Positions 33,958 through 42,997 of a DNA stretch of 64,000 nucleotides are shown here, in pieces. The stretch is from NCBI RefSeq assembly GCF_900103505.1, contig NZ_FNIA01000003.1, positions 62,001 through 126,000 of the forward strand. The letters are read 5' to 3'. Both the position numbers and the translations under genes were made by a program. The DNA is from Haloarchaeobius iranensis (GTDB lineage Archaea > Halobacteriota > Halobacteria > Halobacteriales > Natrialbaceae). The notes under the pieces were generated by a model. It searched no databases and had not been told where the DNA came from. It saw nothing but the letters and a program-made list of their open reading frames with translations. How positions within the stretch are numbered: the first letter of the stretch is position 1; each line of letters begins with the position of its first letter.

Positions 33958-34701
33958 ATGGTGACATCTACACAGAAACAACTGAATCGACGCGACCTTC
34001 TCGCTGGCCTCGGTGCCGGCGCGGTCGGGCTCGCCGCACTCTCGGGAGGGACCGGCGGGTTCGGCTCCAGCCCGGCGTACACGCACTACGCGTACGCAGC
34101 ACCGAACTCGCTGGTCAGAGTCGCATGGTTCGAGACGTACAACGGTGACGTTCTCGAGGGACAGAACGGGTCGACGGTGACGAACGGAAGCACCGTCCTC
34201 GACCCGGACGAATCGCCGGCGTACGTCGACGACGTGCCGGGGCCCGTGGTGACGCTCGACAACCTGCTCCCGGGCGACGAGGGGACCCTCGTCGTCGGGT
34301 TCGAGGCAGTGGACACGCCGGCGGAGGTCCGTCTCCGTCCGCAGCTCACCGGGACCGCGGAGAACGGTATCGTCGAGCCGGAGGCCGCCGCCGGTGACAC
34401 GACGTCGACCGCCGGCGAGTTACAGGACGCGCTGCTGGTCGAGTGCTGGCGCGACTCCGGCCTGCTCGGCGGCTGTGACGGCCGCCGCGGACTCGGTGAC
34501 ACCACCATCACCACGGGCACGCTCCAGAGCGTGAGCGACGAGTACGGCGCCGACGGCATCGCCGTGGGCTGTCTCGACGGTGGCGAGAACCGCTGTCTCG
34601 GGTTCACCTGGCGGTTCGACCCGTCGAGCACCGACACCCAGACCGACAGCGTCACGTTCGACCTCGTCTGCGAGGCGACCAGCTGTGGAGGGGCACAATG
34701 A
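33958..34701 (+). CDS. Tat-exported beta-rich protein of the SipW-type locus
   Basis: A 247-residue protein. The signal LNRRDLLAGLGAGAVGLAALSGG is a good Tat signal but lacks the SipW-type FNDRE context. The mature part has weak similarity to the neighbours (landmarks DNLLPGDEGTLVVGF and TDTQTDSVTFDLVCEA). Paired cysteines occur in the second half (GGCDG, VGCLDGGENRCLG). The start at 33958 follows a purine run. The stop overlaps the next ATG (ATGA), so it is coupled to it. Confidence 0.83.
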   Translation: MVTSTQKQLNRRDLLAGLGAGAVGLAALSGGTGGFGSSPAYTHYAYAAPNSLVRVAWFETYNGDVLEGQNGSTVTNGSTVLDPDESPAYVDDVPGPVVTLDNLLPGDEGTLVVGFEAVDTPAEVRLRPQLTGTAENGIVEPEAAAGDTTSTAGELQDALLVECWRDSGLLGGCDGRRGLGDTTITTGTLQSVSDEYGADGIAVGCLDGGENRCLGFTWRFDPSSTDTQTDSVTFDLVCEATSCGGAQ

Positions 34702-35867
34702 GCGGCCTCACGCGGCGCGAGATCCTCGTCGGTGCGTCCGTCATCGGCGGTGCCGGCGCGCTCTCGACGGCGAGCACGTACGGCGCACTGGTCGACCTGG
34801 AACGGTTCACCGGGAACTCGCTGCAGGCCGGCCTGCTCGACCTGCTCGTCGAGTGGGACCACGACGGCGAGACCGGAGCCAGCGACGGACAGGTGTCCAT
34901 CGACCTCGGGACCCTCTCGCCCGGCGAACAGGGATTCGTCGAGTTCACCGTGGACCTCCCCGAGTCCAGCGAGGGCATCAACAACCCCGCCTACACCTGG
35001 CTGCGCACGTTCTGCCCGTCCACGACCGGCCGGCTCGCGGGCGCGCTCGGCATCAGCCTCCGGTACGTCGACGAGACCGGCGCGTACGCGAGTGACACCC
35101 TCTTCGAGGGCACGCTCTGCGACGTCGCCCGCACGTACCAGACCGGGCTCCCGCTGGACCCGGCCCAGGACCCGAACGCGACCGTCCCCGGCTGCCTGAA
35201 CGCCGCCGAGGACGGACCGCTCCACCTGCGACTCGACTACGAACTCGCCGCCGATTACGTCGGCGAGGAGACGGTCGGCCTCGGCTTCGAGTTCGCGGCG
35301 GTCGCCTGCCGGCACGCGGACCCGACCGGGGCGGGCCCGTTCTCGCGCGCCGCCCGCGTCGACTGCTACTGCGGCCCCGACAGACACGGCGTCAGCTACG
35401 TCGAGGTGTACGTCTGCGAGGCCGGTGCACCCGGCTGCGACTGCGTCCTGCTCGGGAAGCTCGAACTCGACGACAAGCTCCCCGCTGACTGCGGCATCGG
35501 CACGCCCGCGACGCTCGGCGAGAACTACGTCGAGCCGGGTCGCTACACCCTCCCGGTCGACGACGACTGCGAGGGCTCCGGCTACGACATCGTCGTCACC
35601 GAGACGGCCAGCAGGCCCGCCGAGGACGACGGCCGCGACGAAGTCGTCGCGCTCGCCTTCCGCGTGGAGGGCGACGGCGACACGCCGGCTCCGACGCTCT
35701 GCCAGGTCGCCATCAAGGGCGGCCGGGGCGTCGCTTACTACGGCCCCGAGGACCTCGATGGGAACGGCACCGACGGTGTCCTCGGCGCGCCCGAGAACGA
35801 CGACGGCACCTCGACTGGTGGCTCGACGGACGACGGCACCCCCGGCAGCGGAGGTGGTCGCCGATGA
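34698..35867 (+). CDS. SipW-type exported, Cys-rich protein
   Basis: A 389-residue protein. The signal TRREILVGASVIGGAGALSTAS again begins with RR, and ERFTGNSLQAGLLDLLVEW matches the post-cleavage SipW-type context. The first ~210 residues follow the TasA-like pattern (NNPAYTWLRTFC; FEFAAVACRHADPTG). Then comes a ~130-residue Cys-rich domain (VDCYCGPDRHG, GAPGCDCVLLGK). The tail is Gly/Asp/Thr-rich. Overlapping ATGA junctions on both sides place it between the previous gene and the signal peptidase. Confidence 0.85.
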   Translation: MSGLTRREILVGASVIGGAGALSTASTYGALVDLERFTGNSLQAGLLDLLVEWDHDGETGASDGQVSIDLGTLSPGEQGFVEFTVDLPESSEGINNPAYTWLRTFCPSTTGRLAGALGISLRYVDETGAYASDTLFEGTLCDVARTYQTGLPLDPAQDPNATVPGCLNAAEDGPLHLRLDYELAADYVGEETVGLGFEFAAVACRHADPTGAGPFSRAARVDCYCGPDRHGVSYVEVYVCEAGAPGCDCVLLGKLELDDKLPADCGIGTPATLGENYVEPGRYTLPVDDDCEGSGYDIVVTETASRPAEDDGRDEVVALAFRVEGDGDTPAPTLCQVAIKGGRGVAYYGPEDLDGNGTDGVLGAPENDDGTSTGGSTDDGTPGSGGGRR

Positions 35868-37108
35868 GCCCCGAATCGACCCGTGGAACCGCTCTCCGGG
35901 CGGTCGGTGTCCTGCTCGTGCTGGCGCTGGTCGTCCCGTTCGTCGTCTTCGCCGTCCCGCAGGTCGTCGGCGCCGACGCGAGCTTCGTGGTCATCTCCGG
36001 TAGCATGGAGCCCGCGATCTCCGTCGGTGACGCGGTCGTCGTCGCGGCGGTCGACGGCGACGAGGTCCGCGTCGGCGACGTCATCACCTACGTCACGGCC
36101 GACCGCGCGGCCCCGACGACCCACCGTGTCATCGAGATACAGCAGACCGCCGCCGGCCCCGAGTTCGTCACACAGGGTGACAACAACGAGGACCCCGACG
36201 CGAGCACCGTCACGCCCGACCGGCTGGTCGGCCGCGTGCTACTCACCATCCCGTTCATCGGGTACGTCGTCGAGTTCGTCGGCACGACGACCGGCTTCGC
36301 GCTGCTCGTCGCGACGCCCATCGCGTTGCTCGTCGTCACCGAACTGTGGTCGCTGTACAGGCGCCGCACCGGGAACGACGAGGCCGAGAGTGTCGCCAGC
36401 GGCGCTGCGAGCGACGGCACCGCGAGCGCGGCAGCCGTCGCCACCGACGACGAGCAACCCGCCGGCTGGAGCATCGGCGTCCGCGACCTGACCGTCACGA
36501 TGGCGGTCGTCGGCGTCGCGGCCGTCTACTCCGGCGTGGTGGCCTACCTCGTCTACGACGGCTCGGTCACCTACCTGCGGCTGCTCCAGCTGAGCGTCGC
36601 GGCGTTCGCGGCCTTCGCCGTCGGGTTCCTGGTGCTGCTCGGGATGCGGGTGTTCGTCAGCCCGTCGAGCGACACGGCGGCTGCCGGCGGCACCCTTCGC
36701 GGGTCGCTCGACGAGACGACCCGCTCGCTCCCCACGGTCACCGTGGCCAGCGTGGCCGAGCTCCGGGGCATGGCCACCGCGGCCGAGCGCTGGCTCGTCC
36801 ACGACGAGGAGCACGACCGGCTCAGCTACTCGGACGGCACCATGCTGTACGTCTGCGAGGTGCCCGACGACGGCGAGGACCCGGCTATCGCGACGGCCGA
36901 CGAGCCCGTCACCGGGGAACTGACCGCCACCGACGACTCGGTGCTCGACGACGACGCCACCGGCGGGCCGGTCGTCGACGACGCCGTCGCCACCGAGGAG
37001 GCCGCCTGGGCGGCCCTGTTCGGTGATGCGTTCGAGCACGAGAACGGGGAGTTCACCTTCCCGACGCGCGACGCGCGACCCGACGGAGGTGAGGACGGTG
37101 AGCAGTAG
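35864..37108 (+). CDS. SipW/Sec11-type signal peptidase I with extended membrane tail
   Basis: A 414-residue signal peptidase. The catalytic Ser is in ISGSMEP (Ser ~47), and His is in TTHRVIEI (His ~87), as in the archaeal/ER Ser-His type. A following Asp is in TQGDNNEDPD (~106-110). Membrane helices lie at ~10-35 and ~130-160. Unusually, ~250 more residues follow, with two or three further helices (~200-265) and an acidic tail. It is embedded among SipW-type substrates with overlapping starts, so it is the natural enzyme for their processing. Confidence 0.9.
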   Translation: MSPESTRGTALRAVGVLLVLALVVPFVVFAVPQVVGADASFVVISGSMEPAISVGDAVVVAAVDGDEVRVGDVITYVTADRAAPTTHRVIEIQQTAAGPEFVTQGDNNEDPDASTVTPDRLVGRVLLTIPFIGYVVEFVGTTTGFALLVATPIALLVVTELWSLYRRRTGNDEAESVASGAASDGTASAAAVATDDEQPAGWSIGVRDLTVTMAVVGVAAVYSGVVAYLVYDGSVTYLRLLQLSVAAFAAFAVGFLVLLGMRVFVSPSSDTAAAGGTLRGSLDETTRSLPTVTVASVAELRGMATAAERWLVHDEEHDRLSYSDGTMLYVCEVPDDGEDPAIATADEPVTGELTATDDSVLDDDATGGPVVDDAVATEEAAWAALFGDAFEHENGEFTFPTRDARPDGGEDGEQ

Positions 37109-38189
37109 CCTCAGCCCCGCAGTCGTCGCGTTCGCGGCGGTCCTCGTCGTCCTCGCTGCGGTGGCTGGCGGCAGCGTCACGACGGGCCTGTTCGCCGACC
37201 GCGAGAACCTCGACGTCGCAGTCGGTGGCTCCGGGGTCGCACCCGTCGAAACCGGTGCTGTCGAACTCACCGGCTCGGGCAATCCCGCCTGGCAGGACGC
37301 CATCCGGGTGGTCCACGAGGGTGACGACGTCGCCGTCGTCTCCATCGTGACGGACACCGGTGGCGTGGTCGAGTTCACCGTCTCCCGCGTCGTGGACTCC
37401 CCCGCCACAGTGATGGTCCGCCTCGACGCACTCGCAGCCGTGGGGATGGATATCTCGGCGTTCCAGCTGCTGGTCGACGGACAGCAATCACCGTACCAGT
37501 CGGTCGATTCGGACGGTTACACGTGGGTGTCGTTCCACATGGCCTCGTTCTCGACCCACGCGGTCGGGTTCGCCACGGTCCCACCGGCACCCGACAACGA
37601 GACGGTCGGGGATTCGGACGACGGTACTGGTAGCGGCGACAGCGGCAACAGCACCGTGGACGATTCGAGCAATGACAACGGCAGCATCGGCGACAACAGC
37701 ACTGTCGACGATTCGAGCGAGAGCAACGCCAGCGTCGACGACAACAGCACCGTCGATGACTCGAGCAATGACAACGGCAGCATCGGCGACAACAGCACCG
37801 TCGATGACTCGAGCAATGACAACGGCAGCATCAGCGATAACAGCACTGTCGACGATTCGAGCGACGACAACGTCACTATCGACGGCAGCAGCCCCGCCGA
37901 TGACGGCAACAGCACCGTCGACGACAGCAACAGCGATGGCGGAACCGCCGGCGACGCTGGAGACAACAGTACCGACGACGGCGGTGACACGTCGGTCGAC
38001 GATTCCGGCGACGATGGCACCGCCGGCGAGCCCACGCGGGAGCCGGTCGACGACGCCGGCGACGACGGCTCCGTCGGAGATGGCACCGACGACAGCTCGG
38101 ACGACAGCACTGCCGACGACTCCACCGACGGTACTGGCGACGGCACTGCCGACAGCTCCACCGACGAACCCGCCCAGCCGGCGGCCTGA
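37098..38189 (+). CDS. SipW-type exported protein with Ser/Asp/Asn repeat stalk
   Basis: A 363-residue protein starting with GTG at 37098, overlapping the signal peptidase stop by 11 bp. The signal is a single hydrophobic segment without RR (VVAFAAVLVVLAAVAGG), then the SipW-like TGLFADRENLDVAV. A small beta domain (to ~residue 165) is followed by ~190 residues of Asp/Ser/Asn/Gly repeats with many N-glycosylation sequons (NGS, NST, NVT). This looks like a glycosylated stalk. It converges with a histidine kinase gene, 15 bp away. Confidence 0.85.
   Translation: MSSSLSPAVVAFAAVLVVLAAVAGGSVTTGLFADRENLDVAVGGSGVAPVETGAVELTGSGNPAWQDAIRVVHEGDDVAVVSIVTDTGGVVEFTVSRVVDSPATVMVRLDALAAVGMDISAFQLLVDGQQSPYQSVDSDGYTWVSFHMASFSTHAVGFATVPPAPDNETVGDSDDGTGSGDSGNSTVDDSSNDNGSIGDNSTVDDSSESNASVDDNSTVDDSSNDNGSIGDNSTVDDSSNDNGSISDNSTVDDSSDDNVTIDGSSPADDGNSTVDDSNSDGGTAGDAGDNSTDDGGDTSVDDSGDDGTAGEPTREPVDDAGDDGSVGDGTDDSSDDSTADDSTDGTGDGTADSSTDEPAQPAA
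37647..37886 (+). repeat. Five tandem 48-bp coding repeats
   Basis: Five in-frame units of 48 bp (16 residues, consensus NSTVDDSSNDNGSIGD) start at 37647, 37695, 37743, 37791 and 37839. Units differ mostly at synonymous positions or in Asn/Ser/Asp exchanges, indicating expansion by slippage or recombination followed by drift. Confidence 0.8.
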
Positions 38190-38204
38190 CGCCGCCCGGA
38201 GGCG

Positions 38205-40259
38205 TCACCGTTCTGCGATGACGAAATCAAACCGAGCGCCGCCGCCCTCGTCTGCGAGCTCGACCGTCCAGCCGTGCGCCTCCGCGATATCGGCGACGAT
38301 AGCCAGGCCGAGGCCCGTGCCTCCCTCTTGCGATGTGACCCCCGGTTGGAAGGCCCGGTCCCTGAGATCGGCCGGGAGGCCGGGGCCGTCGTCGGCGACG
38401 TAGAAGCCCTGCCGGTCGGTGAGTATCCCGACAGTCACGGTGAGGCGGTTGCCGGCCGAGCCGCCGTCCGTCCCGCTCCCGTGCTCGATGGCGTTGCGGA
38501 AGAGGTTCTCGAGCAGTCGGGCGAACTGGTCACGGTCGGCGTCGACGGGGGTGGAGTCGACGACGTCGAGGCTCGCGTCGTCGGTATCCACGCTCGACCA
38601 GGCGATACGGGCGACTGACTCGAGTTCGACCGACATCGTTTCGGAGAGTTCCCCGCCGTGGCGGGCGAGTGCGAGCACGTCGTCGACGATGCGGCCGATC
38701 CGGTCGTGGCTCGTCTCTACCTCCGTCAGATAGCCACGGAGGGTCTCGTCCTCCACGCTGTCCTCGAGGAGTTCGACGTAGCCCTGGGCCACGTTCAGTG
38801 GGTTGCGGAGGTCGTGGCTGACGACGCTCGCGAAGCGGTCGAGACGCTCGTTTGTCTCCGTGAGTTCGCGCTCGCGTTCGTTGCGCTCGGTCACGTCACG
38901 GGTGTTGATGACGATGCCGCCGACCGCCGGGTCGCCGAGCAGGTTCCGCCCGACCGACTCGTGGACCCGCCAGGAACCGTCGGCGTGCCGGATGCGGTAC
39001 TCGGCCCGTGCGACGTACCCGTCCTCGTCGACGCCTTCGAAGAACTCCTCTGCTAACGGTTCCCGGTCCTCGGGGTGGATCAGGTCGAACGCGTTGGTCC
39101 CGGCGAGTTCCTCGGGTTCGTAGCCGAGGATTCGTTCCGTCGACGGGCTCTGGTACTGGATGGTCCCGTCGGCGTCGAGGACGGTGACGATGTCGGAGGA
39201 GTTCTCGATGAGCGTCTGGAACCGCTGTTCGGTCTCGCGGGCATTGGTCACGTCCCGGAGCACGAGCAGCCGGCTCGCGTCGCCCCGTCCGACCGAGGAG
39301 ACGTCGGCGTCGACGAACCGGCGGTTCGGCCCCTCGCCGACGACGAACTCGGTCCGTTCCCCCTCGCTCGCGTCGACGAGCAGGTCCGCGTCGGGTGGGA
39401 GCACCGCCGCGATGGGTTCGCCGACCAGGAGCGAGGAGGAGAGCAGCCGCTCGGCGGCGGGGTTCGCGTCGACGACCCGGTCGTTTCCATCGACGACGAC
39501 GTAGCCGTCGCGCATCTCGTCGATGACCGACTCGCGGGCGACCGGTACCACGTCGAGCAGCCGGTATCGGGTGATTGCAAGCCAGAACGCGAGGCCCGAG
39601 GCTGTGAACGCGGCACCGGTGAAGTTCAGGTCGGGGCCCAGCCCGACGAAGTGGGCCACGTTCGTGACGAGGGGCACCAGGGCCCCGATGGTCAGGAGAG
39701 TGGCCTGGCCGCGGAACGTCGTGTCCTGCTTGCGGGCCCGGAACAACAGCACGTACGCGCCGAGGAGGACGAGAGCGTACGAGTAGAGCACGTGGGCGAT
39801 GTACGCCGGCCCCAGGCCGCTCACCAGCACCGGGATGTCTCCCGCCGTTCGAGTGAGTTCCCTCCCGGACCAGAGGAGGTCGTGCGCGTCTGTCGTCATC
39901 GACACCGCGGCGAGCAGGACAGGTTCTATCGCAAGCAGTGTGTGGACCCGGCGGTGCAGCCATCGGTCACGCCCGGCGTAGCTGAGCGCGAACAGCAGCC
40001 AGGCGACCGTCGGGACGACCGTGACGACGTTCAGTACGGTCTCAAGCGCGACCTTCGTCTGCACGTCCAGAATCAGCAACTGGACGGCGTCGCCGAACGA
40101 CCAGAGTGTCGCGCCGAACATGAACAGGGCGAACAACGAGAGCAGCCGCCGGTTGGCGGGGTCCTCGCGGGCCACGAACAGGGCGTAGGCACCGAGGCCA
40201 CCCGAGAGCAGCGCTGATCCGACGAGCAGCAGGACGTACGCGACGTGGGTGACCGTCAT
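38205..40259 (-). CDS. Membrane histidine kinase with two PAS domains
   Basis: A 684-residue sensor kinase. Seven membrane segments (residues ~1-220) precede two PAS domains (MRDGYVVVDGNDRVVDANPAA, ~245-350; SSDIVTVLDADGTIQYQSPS, ~360-480). The phospho-acceptor motif is VVSHDLRNPL, and the ATPase has N-box LFRNAIEHG, G1 VADDGPGLP and G2 GGTGLGLAI, all intact. An ATG 23 codons upstream (40328) is possible. It converges with the last gene of the surface locus; no response regulator is adjacent. Confidence 0.92.
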   Translation of the reverse strand: MTVTHVAYVLLLVGSALLSGGLGAYALFVAREDPANRRLLSLFALFMFGATLWSFGDAVQLLILDVQTKVALETVLNVVTVVPTVAWLLFALSYAGRDRWLHRRVHTLLAIEPVLLAAVSMTTDAHDLLWSGRELTRTAGDIPVLVSGLGPAYIAHVLYSYALVLLGAYVLLFRARKQDTTFRGQATLLTIGALVPLVTNVAHFVGLGPDLNFTGAAFTASGLAFWLAITRYRLLDVVPVARESVIDEMRDGYVVVDGNDRVVDANPAAERLLSSSLLVGEPIAAVLPPDADLLVDASEGERTEFVVGEGPNRRFVDADVSSVGRGDASRLLVLRDVTNARETEQRFQTLIENSSDIVTVLDADGTIQYQSPSTERILGYEPEELAGTNAFDLIHPEDREPLAEEFFEGVDEDGYVARAEYRIRHADGSWRVHESVGRNLLGDPAVGGIVINTRDVTERNERERELTETNERLDRFASVVSHDLRNPLNVAQGYVELLEDSVEDETLRGYLTEVETSHDRIGRIVDDVLALARHGGELSETMSVELESVARIAWSSVDTDDASLDVVDSTPVDADRDQFARLLENLFRNAIEHGSGTDGGSAGNRLTVTVGILTDRQGFYVADDGPGLPADLRDRAFQPGVTSQEGGTGLGLAIVADIAEAHGWTVELADEGGGARFDFVIAER

Positions 40260-40394
40260 GCTCTCGACGGCGACGAATGTCGGCACTCGTATCACGGATT
40301 GGTTCGTGTGAGCGTACTTATGTTCCATGGCTAGCACTGGTCGGGTGCCCGTCGGGTACCCAACGGTTATGACTGGGACGGTCGAATTCGGGCC

Positions 40395-40874
40395 ATGGAA
40401 CGCCTCTCGGTCGATACGAGTCCGACGACGGAGACGGAGGGTGGGGCGTCGCGTCGGTCGCTCTCCGACGCTCTCGGCACCGCGAATCTCTCGCTGAACC
40501 GGTACCGTGTCTCCACCGGCGAGCGCATGAGCCTGTCGCGCCACGCCCACACGCGACAGGAGGAGGTGTTCGTGGTCCTCGCTGGCGAGGCGACGTTCGA
40601 GACGCGCGACAGCGAGGTGGCCGTCGGGGAGCGCGAGGCGATACGGTTCGGTCCGGGCGAGTTCCAGCGTGGCCGGAACGACGCCGACGAGGACCTGCTC
40701 GTGCTCGCGCTCGGCGCCCCCCGTGAGGCCGGAGCGACGCTCGTCTCCTGGACGCCAGAGCTCGGCGAAGTCGGCTGTCCGAGCTGTGGACGGGACGCGA
40801 TGCGGGTCGACGCGACCGAGGACGGGCCCGTGCTCGTCTGTCCCGACTGCGGCACCGAGTGGGACCCGAACTGA
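40395..40874 (+). CDS. Cupin with C-terminal zinc ribbon
   Basis: A 159-residue protein. The cupin barrel (residues ~30-115) keeps the metal-site motifs (HAHTRQEEVFVVLAG and FGPGEFQRGRND). A C-terminal zinc ribbon (CPSCG, CPDCGTEWDPN) follows. Small haloarchaeal cupins of this type are generally uncharacterised. It is divergent from the kinase gene and 87 bp upstream of sucC. Confidence 0.85.
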   Translation: MERLSVDTSPTTETEGGASRRSLSDALGTANLSLNRYRVSTGERMSLSRHAHTRQEEVFVVLAGEATFETRDSEVAVGEREAIRFGPGEFQRGRNDADEDLLVLALGAPREAGATLVSWTPELGEVGCPSCGRDAMRVDATEDGPVLVCPDCGTEWDPN

Positions 40875-40961
40875 GTCGCCCGACCGGCGAGCATCACGCA
40901 AGCGACCGACGGTTTCGACACTACTAACTCCGGGTCCGCGAAACTACCGACCGAGCCAACA

Positions 40962-42110
40962 ATGAAACTGCACGAGTACCAGGCGAAGCAGGTCTTCGCC
41001 GATGCCGGTATCCCGACGCCGCCGTCGACACTCGCGGACAACGTCGACGACGCCGTCGCGGCGGCCGAGGAGATCGGCTACCCGGTCGCGATCAAGGCGC
41101 AGGTACAGGTGGGCGGACGTGGCAAGGCGGGCGGTATCAAGCTCGTCGACGACGCCGACGAGGCCCGCGAGGCCGCAGACGCCATCCTCGGGATGGACCT
41201 CAAGGGCATCCACGTCGACCGCGTCCTCGTCGAGGGGGCCGTCGACTTCGTGAACGAGCTGTACGTCGGCGTCACGATGGACCGCGGCGAGGGCAAGCCC
41301 GTCGCGATGGTCTCGACCCGCGGTGGCGTCAACATCGAGGAGGTCGCCGAGGAGGACCCGGACGCTATCGTGCGCGAGCACATCGACCCCTCGTTCGGGA
41401 TGCATCCCTACCAGGCGCGTCGAGCCGTCTACGAGGCGGGCGTCGAGCGTGACGTCGCCAACGACGTCGCCAGCGTCCTCCAGACGCTGTACACGCTCTG
41501 GGACGACCGGGACGGCGCGGACGCCGAGATCAACCCGCTGATGGTCACGAGCGACCGCGAGGTCGTCGCGGCCGACGCGGTCATGAACATCGACGAGGAC
41601 GCCCTGTTCCGCCAGCCCGAACTCGCCGAGATGGAGGAGGACGCCGCGGGCGGCGACGACCTCGAGGCCAAGGCCGACGAGTACGGCTTCGACTACGTCC
41701 GTCTCGACGGCAACGTCGGTATCATCGGCAACGGTGCCGGCCTGGTGATGACGACGCTCGACCTCGTCGACCACTACGGCGGGAAGCCCGCCAACTTCCT
41801 CGACATCGGTGGCGGCGCGAAGGCAGAGCGCGTCACCAACGCGCTGGACATGGTGTTCTCCGACGAGAACGTCGACAGCGTCGTCTTCAACATCTTCGGT
41901 GGCATCACCCGCGGCGACGAGGTCGCCCGTGGCATCAACGAGGCCCTCGAGGGCTTCGACGAGATCCCCAAGCCGGTCGTCGTCCGCCTCGCGGGCACGA
42001 ACTGGGAGGAGGGGATGGAGATTCTGAACGAGGACCTCGTCACGGTCGAGAAGACCCTCGAGGACGCGGTCCAGCGTGCGGTCGCGAACGCCGAGGAGGT
42101 GGACCAATGA
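40962..42110 (+). CDS. sucC: Succinate-CoA ligase, beta subunit
   Basis: A 382-residue ATP-grasp subunit of the citric-acid-cycle enzyme that forms succinate and ATP (or GTP) from succinyl-CoA. It begins [20 protein letters not shown], and contains [25 protein letters not shown] (metal ligands) and GNGAGLVM. It is full length. The last bases overlap sucD (ATGA). Confidence 0.97.
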   Translation: MKLHEYQAKQVFADAGIPTPPSTLADNVDDAVAAAEEIGYPVAIKAQVQVGGRGKAGGIKLVDDADEAREAADAILGMDLKGIHVDRVLVEGAVDFVNELYVGVTMDRGEGKPVAMVSTRGGVNIEEVAEEDPDAIVREHIDPSFGMHPYQARRAVYEAGVERDVANDVASVLQTLYTLWDDRDGADAEINPLMVTSDREVVAADAVMNIDEDALFRQPELAEMEEDAAGGDDLEAKADEYGFDYVRLDGNVGIIGNGAGLVMTTLDLVDHYGGKPANFLDIGGGAKAERVTNALDMVFSDENVDSVVFNIFGGITRGDEVARGINEALEGFDEIPKPVVVRLAGTNWEEGMEILNEDLVTVEKTLEDAVQRAVANAEEVDQ

Positions 42111-42976
42111 GCGTACTAGTCGACGACGACACCAGAGTGGTTGTACAGGGCATCACGGGCGGCGAGGGCAAGTTCCACGCCGGCCAGATGATCGAGTACG
42201 GGACCAACGTGGTCGCGGGTGCGGTGCCGGGCAAGGGTGGACAGGAGGTCAACGGCGTTCCGGTCTACGACACCGTCGACCAGGCGGCGCGCGAGGAGGA
42301 CGCCGACGCCTCCGTCGTGTTCGTCCCGCCGGCGTTCGCGGCCGACGCCATCTTCGAGGCGCTCGACTCGCCGGTCGACCTCGCCGTGGCCATCACGGAG
42401 GGCATCCCGACGCAGGACATGGCCCGTGTGAACAAGCGCCTCTCCGAGGTCGACACGCGGCTCATCGGCCCGAACTGTCCGGGCATCATCACGCCGGGCG
42501 AGGCCAAGCTGGGCATCCTGCCGGGCAACATCTTCGAGTCCGGCAACGTCGGGCTGGTCTCCCGCTCGGGCACGCTGACCTACCAGGTCGTCTCGAACCT
42601 GACCGAGCGCGGCATCGGCCAGACCACGGCCATCGGCATCGGCGGCGACCCCATCATCGGCACCGACTTCGTCGACGCGCTGCGCCTGTTCGAGGACGAC
42701 CCCGACACCGACGCCATCGTCATGTGCGGTGAGATCGGTGGCGAGGACGAGGAGGAGGCCGCGACGTTCATCGACGACTACGTCGACACACCCGTCGCCG
42801 GCTTCATCGCGGGCCGCACCGCTCCGCCGGGCAAGCGGATGGGCCACGCCGGCGCCATCGTCTCCGGCTCCGGCACCGGCACCGCGCAGTCGAAGATCGA
42901 CGCGCTGAACGACGCGGGCGTCCCCGTCGGCGACACCCCCGAGGAGGTCGCCGACCACATCGAGAGCTTCCTGTAG
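42107..42976 (+). CDS. sucD: Succinate-CoA ligase, alpha subunit
   Basis: A 289-residue CoA-binding subunit. It contains [14 protein letters not shown], the [12 protein letters not shown] loop, and the active-site phosphohistidine in GHAGAIVSG (His ~ residue 245). It forms the alpha2beta2 or alpha-beta enzyme with the coupled sucC product. Confidence 0.97.
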   Translation: MSVLVDDDTRVVVQGITGGEGKFHAGQMIEYGTNVVAGAVPGKGGQEVNGVPVYDTVDQAAREEDADASVVFVPPAFAADAIFEALDSPVDLAVAITEGIPTQDMARVNKRLSEVDTRLIGPNCPGIITPGEAKLGILPGNIFESGNVGLVSRSGTLTYQVVSNLTERGIGQTTAIGIGGDPIIGTDFVDALRLFEDDPDTDAIVMCGEIGGEDEEEAATFIDDYVDTPVAGFIAGRTAPPGKRMGHAGAIVSGSGTGTAQSKIDALNDAGVPVGDTPEEVADHIESFL

Positions 42977-42997
42977 GCTCTCGGCCGATTCCGCTTC

